Source: Lagopus muta
Taxonomy: Eukaryota > Chordata > Aves > Galliformes > Phasianidae
Direction: 5' to 3'
NCBI RefSeq assembly: GCF_023343835.1
Contig: NC_064433.1
Span: forward strand, 71,260,032-71,324,031
Length of the DNA: 64,000 nt
The notes under the pieces are model-generated. The model did not search any database, was not told the DNA's origin, and saw only the letters and a list, made by a program, of their open reading frames with translations. Shown in pieces: positions 10,701-22,600 of this stretch (within the stretch, counting starts at the first letter, position 1; each line of letters opens with the position of its first letter). The translations under genes and the position numbers were made by a program.

Positions 10701-13700
10701 GATGTTATCATTCTCATATAAGCAAGATGCACCTCTCACGACTTCATTATTATCTTTCAGAGGGTGAGGAAATCTTAAGAAAAACTAGCTTTTTAATTGC
10801 CAGTACACCAATGCAACCAGAGGGGAGTGCTGTGGGTGTTTGGGAAACAGCCAATTAACTACTTTAGCTTTCTGAACTTACATAATCTTATGTCTTTGCA
10901 GTAGCCACTTAATGTTGTCATTGTTTCAGTCCAGAGTCACTAACGCAGAGGCACTGTCAGTGGAGTTGATACTGTCTACACGTGCTGGAAGATAAAAAAA
11001 GGCTGAATGACAGCTGGAGAAAGATGATAAAGGTTGTCTGTTTTAATCCTTTTGCCATGAACTTCTGCCTCTGGGAATGAACACAGTTGCAGTTTTGTGG
11101 AAGTATGAATAAAGAAAAATGTAGGCAGAATGATGAATGGCTTCTTGTGATTGCTTGAATTTACCCTGCATTTTTTTCTGAATTATGCTCTTTGCATGAC
11201 ATAAGTCATATAAACAAGACATGCCTGTTGTTAACACACTTTGTCTTGTTTTGTCAGGAATACTATCACCAGCTATAACCTGAAATATCAACTGGTAATG
11301 TGGATTAAAATTATTTTCTTTCAGTTACTGAAAACCTTCATTTTCTTCGTCTTCATTAGTGCATAGCTGATTTGAAACATCAGTGAGAGTTTTATAAAGA
11401 GCAATTTCAAGTTTATTAGAAGGGAGGGAGAGAAGTGCAAGAATTGTCAAGGATGCTTCTAAGCATAATTTCTTCCATGTATGCCATCATCCCGCTATGT
11501 TTGATTTGAAGCTCTACATGGAAATGGTAAGGGTAGGGAGGAAGTTTAACCACACTGAACTCAGATTTCTTTCCTGACCAGTACCCTTCTGAAGTGCACA
11601 ACTTTGCTGCAGTACAGAACAGAGGAAACTTGGCAGTTTCTCCTGCAGTAGTCAGGATACAAGAAGGAAGCAAGCACAAGACATGTGGCTGTTGTTGTTA
11701 TTTGTCCTGAGAATAGTTGACATTTGGAAGGCTGGACCCCTGCAAGCTCATCTTCTGTCTCCCAGCAGAATTTGGGCTGCTTTTCATTTAATCTAGAGTT
11801 TCAAGCCCTCCCCCAGGCTGGACACCAGCTCTTTCTTTCTCCCTTTATTCCTTTCTCTTTCTCTCTTTCTCTCTCTTTTTTTCTTTTACTTTTTCCTCCA
11901 AAGTTTTCTTTTAGAGAAGTGTAAACATAGATTCGTTCCTTAAAGGTTAAAATATTGCTATCTGTGTTTTTCTGATACTGTCAGAACCACTGAAGGACTC
12001 TTCACAGACTCATTTCCCTTTGTCTTGGATCAGACTGAGTATATTTAGAGTCAGATTTTTTTCTTCTCTGGAAGACAGAAACTTCTTGATTTGCTTCATC
12101 TTGATCACTTGTGGCCATATCCCTTAAATGATGCAGAAGCTGATAGATCACTAGGCTCCTTTTACTTGCCTCCAGTGCACTTTAAAAAAAAAAAAAATTA
12201 AATTTATCTTATCTTAGCTTTGATAATGCCAGTGTATTTCTATGCTTGTGCTGATTCCGTACATTGATATTACAGAAATGTTTGGATTTTCATGGTATAA
12301 AAGAAACAAAACAAAACAAAAAAAAAGGGATTTTGACTATTTGACTTTAAAATAAGTTGTTCTGTGAGTATGATTCCCTTTAGGTTTGTGATCTTTGTCT
12401 TGCTCTTCTTTCACTCTTGCTGATGGATAGCAGGCAAACTGGTCATCAAGGACACCATCTGACTGGCTGCTGTTGTACTCACAGCCTACAAGCAGTGCTG
12501 ATTTCTCTTTTGCCTTCCCCTGCAGGTGGATAGGCACCAAGTTACCAGTTGTTAATTCTCAAAACTATATTAGCTTTATGATTGCCTTTTCAAAGAGGGT
12601 TAGAATTGGTAACGGGCTTAAAAGTTGCTGATGAAATCTGACTGCAAACAGTATTGCATAAGTCCTGGTTCCCTGGCAAACCAGGCTCAGGGTTCCAAAC
12701 AAAGTCTCAGAAATGAGCAATGTGTACCAAAGTCTGATTGATTTTTGGTTCCATTTCTGCATTTTGGATGAAATTTGACCAGAGTCATCTGAGAGAGAAG
12801 AATTCTGTGTAACCAGAGGAGCTGAAGAGATTGCTCTATAAATCTCAAATCAACAGTTTGCTCACATTAGGGGTTCAAAATTTACAGCTGGGTTATGCTG
12901 GTTGGTGAAACACTTTTTCCTTCAGGAAGTTTTGCACACTGATGGCATGTGATGAACTTCTCAACATATGAAGAATAGAAGGGTTTGTCAACTGGCACTT
13001 CTGAGATACCCTGTAAAATACTCAATCTGAAAAAAAAATCTGTTTCTGAAAGTTGTATCTTTTAAAGTTGAATGGCAAAAGCCTAGTCTCTGATGGGACT
13101 TATGGAAGCACTGTTGTGGGTTCAAGAGCAACTTGTGGAAAGCCACTCTTTACCATATCGACTTTCTTGAAGTATCCTGACATAGCTGACATATATCTGT
13201 TTTCTGGCCTGTAGTGAAGTGGTAGCTGCTTCTGCTGTTGTCCTACAGATATGCACAACTCAGCTTCAGAAACTCAGTGCTTACTGCCATAATCTGATAC
13301 AACTGGTGCAACCCCTGGTAAGAGGACCAAAGGTCATGTCAACAACATCCGTCTTCTTCAAGAAAAAAATGTAAAAACCCAATACTTAATTCAAAGATGG
13401 ATCTGCTGGGTTAGTAGGAAAGACCAGTCCAACGGTGTGTCAAGAGCTGTTTCGGATTCTGCAGAAACCCACACAGCAAATCCACTCCCAATGGTGTTGC
13501 AAGATAGCAAACTTGATGCTGCTCCTGCTGCATAGACAGGTAACTTGTAAATAATCTGAAGTCTTGATAACTCTGAATATCACTTAATTGCTGTAGTTCC
13601 TATATTTGGATCAATATGGAGAGGGACTTTGCAGAGTATGTATTGCAGTGGAGATGATTAATCTACAGAATTGAACTGAAATCTGTGAGCAGTGCTGTAG

Positions 13701-16700
13701 TGTCAGTGGAAATAAAGTAGATACTTAGAGCCATTCATTTGCAACCTCTGCTGCTTAATGTGTCGAATTCTACAAAACTTTAAGAAAGATAAATTTCCTG
13801 ACTATCCCCCCTCACTTTCCCAAAGAAAGAAATGAGAATATCTCCTGTCTTACTCACACTTACACATGCAGTGTAAGGCTAATGTCTGGCTGGGCATGAG
13901 GTGAGGATAAATGAAATTGTTTAGTGATGTAGTCTTTATTTTCTCTCTTTTTTCCCCCTTTCCTTGCAAATTTAGGACCAAAACAAGAGCTGGTCTAAAA
14001 TGCCTGAGATTCTGAACGCAAAGGAGTTAGTGCTGTCTGTGCCTCTTCTGAATTTTATCCAGAGGCCACTTTTGTGAGAAGACTGAAAGAAGACTTGTGT
14101 GTTAGCAGTAGCGTAGAATAAAACCATGTTTTAGTTCAAACTGCTTGCCAGAAGGTGACATTTATATAACAATCTTTCAGTAGGTTTGTTACTTTTTACT
14201 AGAAGTCAGTTCAAATAAATCTTCTGTAATTTATAATGGCCTATTCCATAATACTTGTGAGGTTGTAAAGAGCCAACTAGTAAAGGTATATTAACTTACA
14301 GAATCACTTAAGGAACTAATAACCCTTCCTCTAACTGTACAGATCTGGATTTAATATACTTCAAATCTACTTCATTTGAACTGGAAGGATCTGATATTCT
14401 GAAAGGCTGAGCACTCAGAATTTCAGCTGCAATTGATGGCATACATTTGGCACTTCAGAAAAACAACTCCTAAGTCAATGTCAGTTAACTGTGATGTGAA
14501 GCTGATTGAGGTGAGGAGAATGACGAATACAGAAGATTCTTAACCAGACATATGAATACTTTCAGGTGTAATTATGGGTAACCGCCACTTTGCTATCACC
14601 TCTGGGATGCTGGTTGAAAAAGTTCCAAGTGGTATGTGCCTCTGTTTCTCACTGCCTCCCACTCCCAAGCCGCACATTTTTAAAATGCATTCAACAGAAA
14701 ATAAAACTTTTTCCTGAAATAAAATGGAGGGTCACAATTTGATAATTTGCAAGGATGACATAGTTAATATCAAAAGTTAATGGTGATGACAGAATTTTCA
14801 CCTGATGGGTGTCCACTTAATGGAAAAAAATGTTTAGTGGTTGGCACTGGCCATATTCTTGCACAGAAAACTCTTAAGAATAAATGTTGGATGGGCTAGA
14901 GATCCAGAAGTCCTTTCTTTCTCCCATAGCTGCTACTTTGAAGACATGATTGAGGTATATTTGTGAAATGAGGCAGTTTGGTTTGCTAGTTGTCAAGCTT
15001 GGCACAATAAATTCTGCTGTCTTCAGCCTGTGTATTCTGGCTCCTCTCCTCACTAAACACATTTGCTAAGGCACACACAGGTACCCACATGTAAAGTGTC
15101 TGCACACTGACCAGACCTTCCAGTCTCACCTGGAGCATGGGAGCATCTGCCTCCAGAGCAGCATGAAGATCCAGTGGCAGTACCTGGCCATTTCCCCATC
15201 GAAGAACATTCCTTGAAGGTCCCCTCATCTGAATAGGATGGCTTGGTTTAGTCTTAAAGTTCTCTCACTCTTTAGTAATTTTATTGTTATGCTATTGGCA
15301 AAGCAGCTGTTGGTAGTAAGGAATTTTGAAGAAGTGTGGAAAGATTTCTAGATATAGATTATAGACATCTAGATAGACAGATACATATTGATCAAATCTC
15401 AGTGCATTTTCCATTTCTTGTTTGGTTAATGCCTGATCTCCCTCCTGAGTCTCTGGAACTCCTGGGGCATTGGCAGACTAAGTGATACATGATGTCTGGT
15501 GTTACCAAGCCAATCCATCACCTCTTCTAAAATAATGCTTTAAAAATAGAAATAAAATATAAAAATAAGATGTGGAAAAGGTTTCTTCTTGTGTTGGCAC
15601 AAAGTCAGCATCTATCAAGCTGCCAAGTAATTTCCATCTTCAGCCCTGCTACAGCACAATGCCATGTTTAGCTCCTATGGCAGTGGCACAAAGCTACCTG
15701 TGGCCTGGTGTTCCCTGCCTAAGGAGGATGGGAGCTGCCAGGAGTGTGGAGGCAGCCTTGTCTGGGGCACAGTGCTCCCAGCACATCAAGAGGACAAGGG
15801 TTGGCAAGAATGTGCAGGACTGGTGGGACAGGGAGAGGAAGGGGTTCCATGTGAGCATGGGTACCTGATGTTCAGGCACATCACTGCTCCTCTAGCTTCT
15901 TTACAGCTTCTGGAAGGTGGGGAAATAGTTCAAGTTCGGAAGAGGAGCAGTTATATGAAAGTCTCTGGCTTCACACCTAAGCATTCCTCTAGTTTCATAT
16001 TCAAAATGATGTCTGCCAGACTTTTTGTCTCAAGGGAGGTTTTGGCATCTCAGAGGTGGGTTTCATCTCTTCCTCCCTTTTTTTACTGCAGAAAGTCTGA
16101 GGCAGCAGTCCCTGCACAGGGTGGCAATGATCTGAGCCCTGCTCCTTATCAGCACATGCTGCTACCTCAGGGAGAAAAAATTTGCCTGGAAAAATGAACC
16201 ACGTGGAATAAAATGGTCTCATTTTTAAGGCCCTCTCCTCTCCTAGAACATGGGGATTTTTGCTAATGACTTTGATGAGAAATGTCTAATCTTCATTTAA
16301 TGGGGATTTCTGAATTTGTGAAACACATACAGGAAATGTTCCCGCAAGCAGTAAGGGTTCTTATAGCCACACTTAGCGTGGTAGAGTAGGGGGAAGGAAA
16401 ATGTCCAAAATACATACAGGAAAATTACTCAACAAAGGAGTTTCCCTACGCAGTATTCCAGCACTACAGTCCATCCAGGCCACTTCTGTCACCCGGGGTT
16501 GAACAATACATGCGCTTCTGCTCTCTGCTGATCGGAAGGGGAGATGCATGACTGTGGTTAATATACCCTTAGTACTTACTGCTCTTGTTCTATTATCTTT
16601 TGTTACTGCAGGACTTTCAGGCTTCAGGTTGTGCTACATTTGCTCTGAAATCAGAAGAAAAAGAGTTATTCTCTGAAGAGTTTGTGACTGAGGTTGCATC

Positions 16701-18189
16701 TTTCAAAGATGGAGATTCTGAAATAGGGTGTGTGAAGGGGGATATCTGATGTTTGCATGTTATTTTCTGCCCCGTAGCTGGCTTCTGCCTAGTCGAACGC
16801 CTAAGGTCAAAGAACCCACAATGCTTTTGGGATGACCTGATTTTGAAATGCATGTTGGTAATCTGATCTTCAAGATACTGGGCTGTACCCTAGCTGGTAC
16901 ATTATGATGATCCAAGCAGAGCCTAGTCTGAAGCAGTTTCTGTGTTGGAAATAACAGTAGGATGAAAATTTTTGATGTGGCAAAGAAATAACAGGACTGC
17001 TGGTCTGAAGCCAGCAAGAATCTCTTGTTCACGTTATAAGACAACACAGGAACTTTCCAGGCTGAGGTAAAGTGGATACACTGATCCATCAGAGTGAGGG
17101 GAATTCACCAAATGCTGTTTGTGCTGACCTTATTTTGTTATCTATGATGTTTTCTGAGTGTGTTGCTGTAGTTTTGGGCAGTAGAATAGGAATTAGGAAA
17201 ATAAATCAATATCAAACACACAGGCTCTTTCCAGTTCTTCTTAATGGGTTTGATAACAGCATGATGTAAAGGCTGCCCATTTCAGACTGGTTTTCAAAAA
17301 TACACCCCTCTTCATTCTCTTGTGGATTTAATGATCCAGTCTTGTAAATCTTAGCAGATAACTGAGAGTGGCGTTACCTAATCCTAATGGGAAGAGTGGA
17401 TCTGTATCTCAGATTAAGCAAACCTCAAAAGTAAATATCAAGGATGAATGAACTCATGGTATACATGTCCACGGTGTATATGTGTCCCCTTTTTTTTAGC
17501 TCAAGATGCTCAAGCTGCACAATTAGCCAAGCACCTCCTAGGCTGGCTTAGGAATTTTGTTCTTTGCATTTTGGTTCCAAACCAGTTGTTGAGCACTGGG
17601 GAAGTAACTTAGGAGCTTCCCACTGCATTTTGCCATTGCCAGGGGACTTTTGGTGGTGAGGTCAAATCAGGTGATGCTGCTCCTCTTCTGCTGTGGCTGC
17701 TCATCAGGCACATTGTGGGTGTAGACACGGCTAGAGAGGAGTTGGGGAGGGTAATACATGGGGTAGGACTTTTCTCAAGCTGCTTCTACCACTCGATCTC
17801 TCTAGAAGTGCAATGCTGAGTATGCAAAAGCAATCAGTGCTGACTCTAGAGAGGCAGTGGAAATTTTATAGCTGAATTCAATCAGCTCAGTGTTTTGCCA
17901 GCATTACCACATACAAAAATCTTAGCCATGGGGTCTGAACAAGAAGGAAAACCCTAGTGCAACAATATTCTTAGGGGCATAACAAAAGGCTGTAGAGATG
18001 TCTTTGGGTGTATTTTTATATTTAAACATGGTGTCCAATGTACAGTGATTAAAAATGCAGTGGTATTTTTTCTCCCTTTTAAAGGAGAAACAGAAAATGC
18101 AAGAGCTTTGCTTTTTTTGTAAAAAAGCAAATATGCTTGTGATTCAGGGAGAGTACTTACAGAAGAAAAATGTAGCTGAAATTATATAG
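7716..18189. other. Convergent intergenic region between CREBL2 and GPR19
   Basis: About 10.5 kb between the 3' ends of two convergent genes. It is AT-rich and has no CR1 fragment that I can see. Low-complexity runs include poly-A near 12,182-12,196, a CAAAA-like run near 12,305-12,327 and a CT-rich run near 11,840-11,885. A strong acceptor-like pyrimidine tract ends at about 13,976. A 177-codon open frame occurs at 15,664-16,197 (plus) without a recognisable domain. Part of this stretch could be extended 3' UTR of CREBL2. Confidence 0.6.
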
Positions 18190-18213
18190 ACTAGATACAT
18201 CAAAATCAATGCA

Positions 18214-18219
18214 TTTAAT
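18214..18219 (-). terminator. Polyadenylation signal ATTAAA, candidate for GPR19
   Basis: The minus strand reads ATTAAA about 130 nt past the GPR19 stop codon, giving a short 3' UTR with cleavage near 18,190-18,200. ATTAAA is the commonest variant signal. No AATAAA was found on this strand in the first few hundred bases, and other ATTAAA copies occur further on (near 17,328). Confidence 0.45.
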
Positions 18220-18349
18220 AAAATATCTTTTTTTTTCTCTCTCTCTCTAAAAGTTGTTGTAAAAACAAGTGTGTTTACATTGGTTCAAAAAGGAGATCAA
18301 GTTTTTTGTTCTGATGGTACATAATCACCATTAAAATATATTAAGCCAA

Positions 18350-19603
18350 TTAGACAAATGTATTTGGAGGATTTGAATGAATAGGCCAGGCAAGCTTTTT
18401 TTCTTTTGCTTCTCTGTTAAATGAATGATAGATTGAGTCTTTGGTTACAGTTTTGGCTGGTGCTGGGATTTCTGAGATCCCGACATAATTTTTTTTTGCT
18501 ATCCTTGAGCTGGTGGTGATGGTGTATGCATTGCTTCTGTAGCATTTCATGGAGGACATGCAAAACGTTTCTTTCATCCCTCTTCTGAAGTTTGCATTGT
18601 ACACTGAATACAGGGTTGGCTTAGAAGCTGAAGAACTGAAAGAGATCCATGTGATAGCCATGAAAACCAAGGAACTTTTTCTGTAGTCTGTTTCCTCTGG
18701 GTGCCACAGTTGTATCACATGAAATGGGAGCCAGGACAGGAGAAACACTAAATTTAACATTAAGAACATCTTGATTGTTTTCACTTTCGTTCTTGGGACA
18801 ATATTCATTGTTCTTCTAACAGTCCTGCCATCAGTGCCTATTCTCCAAATGTACTTAATGACCTTTTGGTAGAATAGGATAATGAGGATGGATGGGGTCA
18901 AAAACACCACCAAGAGATGGATAATACTGTAGATGGCTCCTTCCCAAGAACCTGGGAGAAAAAAGTTGCAATGGTCATCCTCATTGGAGCCATAGAAAAA
19001 GAAAACGGGTGATGTAAATGCAAGATCAAAGATCCAAGCTGCTACAATCATTTTCTTGGCTTTCTCTCTTGACACCTTGAAGCTCAGTGGGTAGACAATA
19101 GTGTAGAATCGATCCACACATATGGAGAGGAGCACATATATCTGGACTCCGGGAGTGAAATACTGAATATACCTTACCAGTTTGCACATCGCATTCCCCA
19201 GTGTCCACCTGCCTGCTGTAAACTGAAGCAGCACAAATGGTGCACTTCCAACACTGATGAGAAGATCTGCACAAGCCATGGAGACAACAAAATAGTTGGT
19301 GGTTGATTGCGTCCTCCTGCTCCTGTGGATCACTAAGCAAACGAGGGAGTTTCCAAAGATGGAAATTATCCACAGTACTCCAAAAACCATGCTGGCTGAT
19401 ACAATTTCCCCTGGCTTCAACTCATACTGCAAGACAGTGCGGTTCTTGCTTGGCCTGGGCTCCTGGGGTGACTCTGTCATCTCATGGTCAGCTGCAGGAA
19501 GGGAGGTCTTGGGGTAGCTTTTGTTCTGCAGCAGAAGCAATAATGTAGGGAGAACAAAAGAAACGTTGTTGTTGTCCGTACTATGGTCAAACATGACAGT
19601 CAT
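18350..19603 (-). CDS. GPR19: GPR19, orphan class A G-protein-coupled receptor (complete)
   Basis: An intact 417-codon single-exon reading frame for GPR19, a plasma-membrane rhodopsin-family receptor enriched in brain; adropin has been proposed as its ligand, but this is debated. The extracellular N-terminus (about 66 residues) has three N-glycosylation sequons at N13, N27 and N54. Class A landmarks: N85 (1.50), D113 (2.50) in MACADLL, W133 in GRWTLG, C140 pairing with C212 in loop 2, DRF at 164-166 for DRY, W190 (4.50), P237 (5.50), SWLPFH at 290-295 for CWxP, and KPTLY at 328-332 for NPxxY. The long third loop is basic. The C-tail ends AWPIHSNPPNTFV and is near-identical to mammalian GPR19 as I recall it. 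The first ATG has a purine at -3; a second Met at codon 4 is an alternative start. The N-terminus is the most diverged part. Confidence 0.99.
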   Translation of the reverse strand: MTVMFDHSTDNNNVSFVLPTLLLLLQNKSYPKTSLPAADHEMTESPQEPRPSKNRTVLQYELKPGEIVSASMVFGVLWIISIFGNSLVCLVIHRSRRTQSTTNYFVVSMACADLLISVGSAPFVLLQFTAGRWTLGNAMCKLVRYIQYFTPGVQIYVLLSICVDRFYTIVYPLSFKVSREKAKKMIVAAWIFDLAFTSPVFFFYGSNEDDHCNFFLPGSWEGAIYSIIHLLVVFLTPSILIILFYQKVIKYIWRIGTDGRTVRRTMNIVPRTKVKTIKMFLMLNLVFLLSWLPFHVIQLWHPEETDYRKSSLVFMAITWISFSSSASKPTLYSVYNANFRRGMKETFCMSSMKCYRSNAYTITTSSRIAKKNYVGISEIPAPAKTVTKDSIYHSFNREAKEKKLAWPIHSNPPNTFV

Positions 19604-19619
19604 GTCTCCTGCTTGGGCT
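19604..19619 (-). other. GPR19: GPR19 5' UTR part of the coding exon, with splice acceptor
   Basis: Reading the minus strand, a pyrimidine-rich stretch (TTTTGTCTTCATTCATACAG) ends in AG at 19,620-19,621, followed by 16 nt and then the ATG. This is a typical acceptor for a GPCR gene whose coding region is a single exon with non-coding exon(s) upstream. It implies that transcription starts at higher coordinates. Confidence 0.75.
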
Positions 19620-22600
19620 CTGTATGAATGAAGACAAAATGTTGTAAGTATTTGTGAAAACTTACTTTAATCAATGAATAATAATTTGAATACGTGAATT
19701 TCAGAGAAATAGCCAGAAATATATTACAAGATTTTCTAATATAGCAATAATCACTATGTTTCCCATAGATTGTCTTAAACTTCACAAGCAGATTAAATGG
19801 CAGAGCATGTTGTACTACTGACTGTGCATGTACGGACATCTTGCCTGATGCTCTGAAAAATGTCCATCCAATCCAATTCAAGGTGAACTGCAAAACCTTC
19901 TTCTTTTAGAAATGGAAGATCTGTTCCTGTGGTTACAATATGTGAGTCTTTAGCTCTAGAGTCTTTGTACTAACTCAGATATATCAGGATTAATCTCTTA
20001 GCAAAAAAACAGTTCATCCCAGAAGCCAAATGAGAAAGTCAAAAACCACCACAGTCTTCCTTGAGATTTCAAGTGATCCAGATCAGCAGATTTGCTTTCT
20101 GAGGTTTTATCCAGTGTTTTTCTGATGTTTTTTTTCTCTGCCTTTATCTGGCTTTACACCAACTACTTTCTCTAAGCACAAAGCTACCAAATGAATCTTC
20201 AAGAACGCAATAAAAAAATAGCCAGATGTGGAAGAGGAAAAGATGTACTAATTGTTTGATGTGATTACAGAAGATGTTTTCCTTGAGCTATTTAGACTTA
20301 GTGTTCACCAGCTGATCTTAACGAAACATTGTGTGCATGGCACATCTGCATAGATGCAGCCACTCTGCACAGAACAGCTGGGCTGTGACAGGAACCTGCT
20401 GTGTCTTCTCCAAGTCTTGGCCCCACCGCATCAGCCTCACAACATGCTTGGCTGCTGGCTGGGAACCAGAAAGTGGGTCAGTGTGTGAGTCACCAACACT
20501 ACTCCCAGAGAAGCTAGCCTTATTGAGCAGCTTTTGTGTTCATCTAAACTGCAAACATCTCATATTAAGTTTAGCTGAAGCGGTCTAAGGCTGATAACTG
20601 ACAGTGTTGTTTCAGGAACATTATGCGAGTCCCTCTTTTCAAATAACAGTTGGGGATACAAGGAGAGGACATCCAGAGACCAAGAAGTGGGTGTCAGCTG
20701 TCTGGAAGGGACCTCAGCCTTCAGGAGATACCCTGCCCCTCGTCCTTTCTCATGCTGCCCAGTCTGGCCTCTGCTTCTCCCTCGTCCTTACCTGCCTTAC
20801 CTAAATGTTTTCTTAGTAGATTTTCCTGGCAGAAGAGTCCTGGTTCCTGAAGTAACCCCTTTCCCCCTCTCCATCTAGTGCTCTCCTGGAGATATCCTGC
20901 CTTTGCCAACTGTCTGCAGGGTAATAGGGTGCTTTCTTTGGCAGAGTGGCAGGATGCACTGTCAGCACAACCTGCTAAATTGCATGCTGGAATGATCTGT
21001 AATAGAATAATACATGTGGAGCCTATTAGCCAGATATAAAAGAACTATTATATTCTTCCTTAATTTCCCTTCTTGACATGCAAAGGTATCTGCCACTCAG
21101 AAATATCCTGCTGCAATTCTCATGCCCCTTTTTGCTGCTTTGCTAACTAAAATACAATTAAGTGTCAATGAACTGTCAAACTTGCATGTATGAAAAATGG
21201 CACTGAGCTCTTTATTTTCCCCTCTGCCTTCTTTGTCAATAAGCAGGTATTGGACACCCAAAAAAGTAAAAATTACATAAATACATAAGGCCTAATGACA
21301 TTTTTGTTTATTTTAAAAATACTTCTGCTTGTTTTTCCATTTAAATAAAAACAACATAGATCTGAGTTAAATTACACTTTTACTAATTGAGAATCTGCAC
21401 TGATGCAGCTTTACTAAAATTCTCACTCTTTTGTTCTAAATATTTTGGAGTAAGAATCCTCTTAATATTGATATGAGGACTTCCTATATTTTTGTTTAAA
21501 ATCTGAAGCTTTGTAGATTTATATGGAAATCAATAGGGTATAAGGAAGTTTTCATTATCATCAAAGAGGGATTTCCTGGTGCTGCATGTCCTACCTTATG
21601 GACTTACTTTGTAATGTGAAAGCCCAAATGCATCATTTCCAGGGATATGCCTTTGAGTTGATAGTAAAGGAAATGCTAACTCTCCAAAAGAGGTCTGTTC
21701 CTCAGAGAAGTACCTGAGCCACAAGAGTGACATAAAATCACTGCCACATCTTCTGTGCTGTTGTATAAAACCTATATGGCATAGTTACTACATGTTTACT
21801 GTCCTGTCTAGGAATGTCATTTCCATTGCAATTTGGAGCAGTAAAACCTAAAAAGATTCAAAAAGGAATGCAACAGATGGTCTTTTTTAGTGCTTAATCA
21901 AAAGAATAAATATTTTTCCCAGTCACTGTTTTTTTTTTTTGTTTTTTTTTTTTTAGGAACAAAAGATAGCTAAGTAAATAGCACAGTGGCTTTTTTATCC
22001 AGTGTGTTTAAGTCCTCTGCATCATCACTGCAAAATGCTGGTCATGCTGAGGCCCAGAGAGTTATTTGAAGGACATTATGTTGGTCTTTTACTCCATGAA
22101 CTCCCCTCTCAGAAGAATTTCTTGGGAGTAGCTGCCAGACTGCAAGAGGAATGCTTCATCTAAAGGAGTTTAATCAATGTGAGAAGCAGGAGTAAATTGA
22201 ATCAGGATGGGGTGCTTTTGTCTGGGTGTAAGATGCTAGGAGGTGACATTCACTCTTGCCTTAACTCAAATTAACTACGCTACATGTGCTGGGTCTCAGT
22301 GCAATAATCCTTTTATAGAATAGCACAGAGCCTTTTGACCTGTAACTGTCTCTTGCTGCATAGGGATGCCTGTGTGCATCTTGAGGCCATTCAGTACTTG
22401 TGCTTCCAGGGTAGGAATGTGGCTGCACATGCTTTTGAAAGCATGCAGATTCCCTGCCAGTTCTTGTCTCTGTGCTAGTATTCATAAAAACTCTCAGCTC
22501 CTCACCCTGCTCTTGTTATGAAGCCTTTCCTATTCTCCACCTGCTCTTCTGAGCACAGCCTGGAAATCTCTTGAGTGCGTTCTTACTCTCTTCATTCCTG

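Noticed and set aside
16530-16545. Third CTCF-like motif
   Set aside because: Two core positions are wrong on the minus strand, too weak to call.
19026-19548. Other frames over the GPR19 coding exon on both strands
   Set aside because: Shadows of the GPR19 reading frame.
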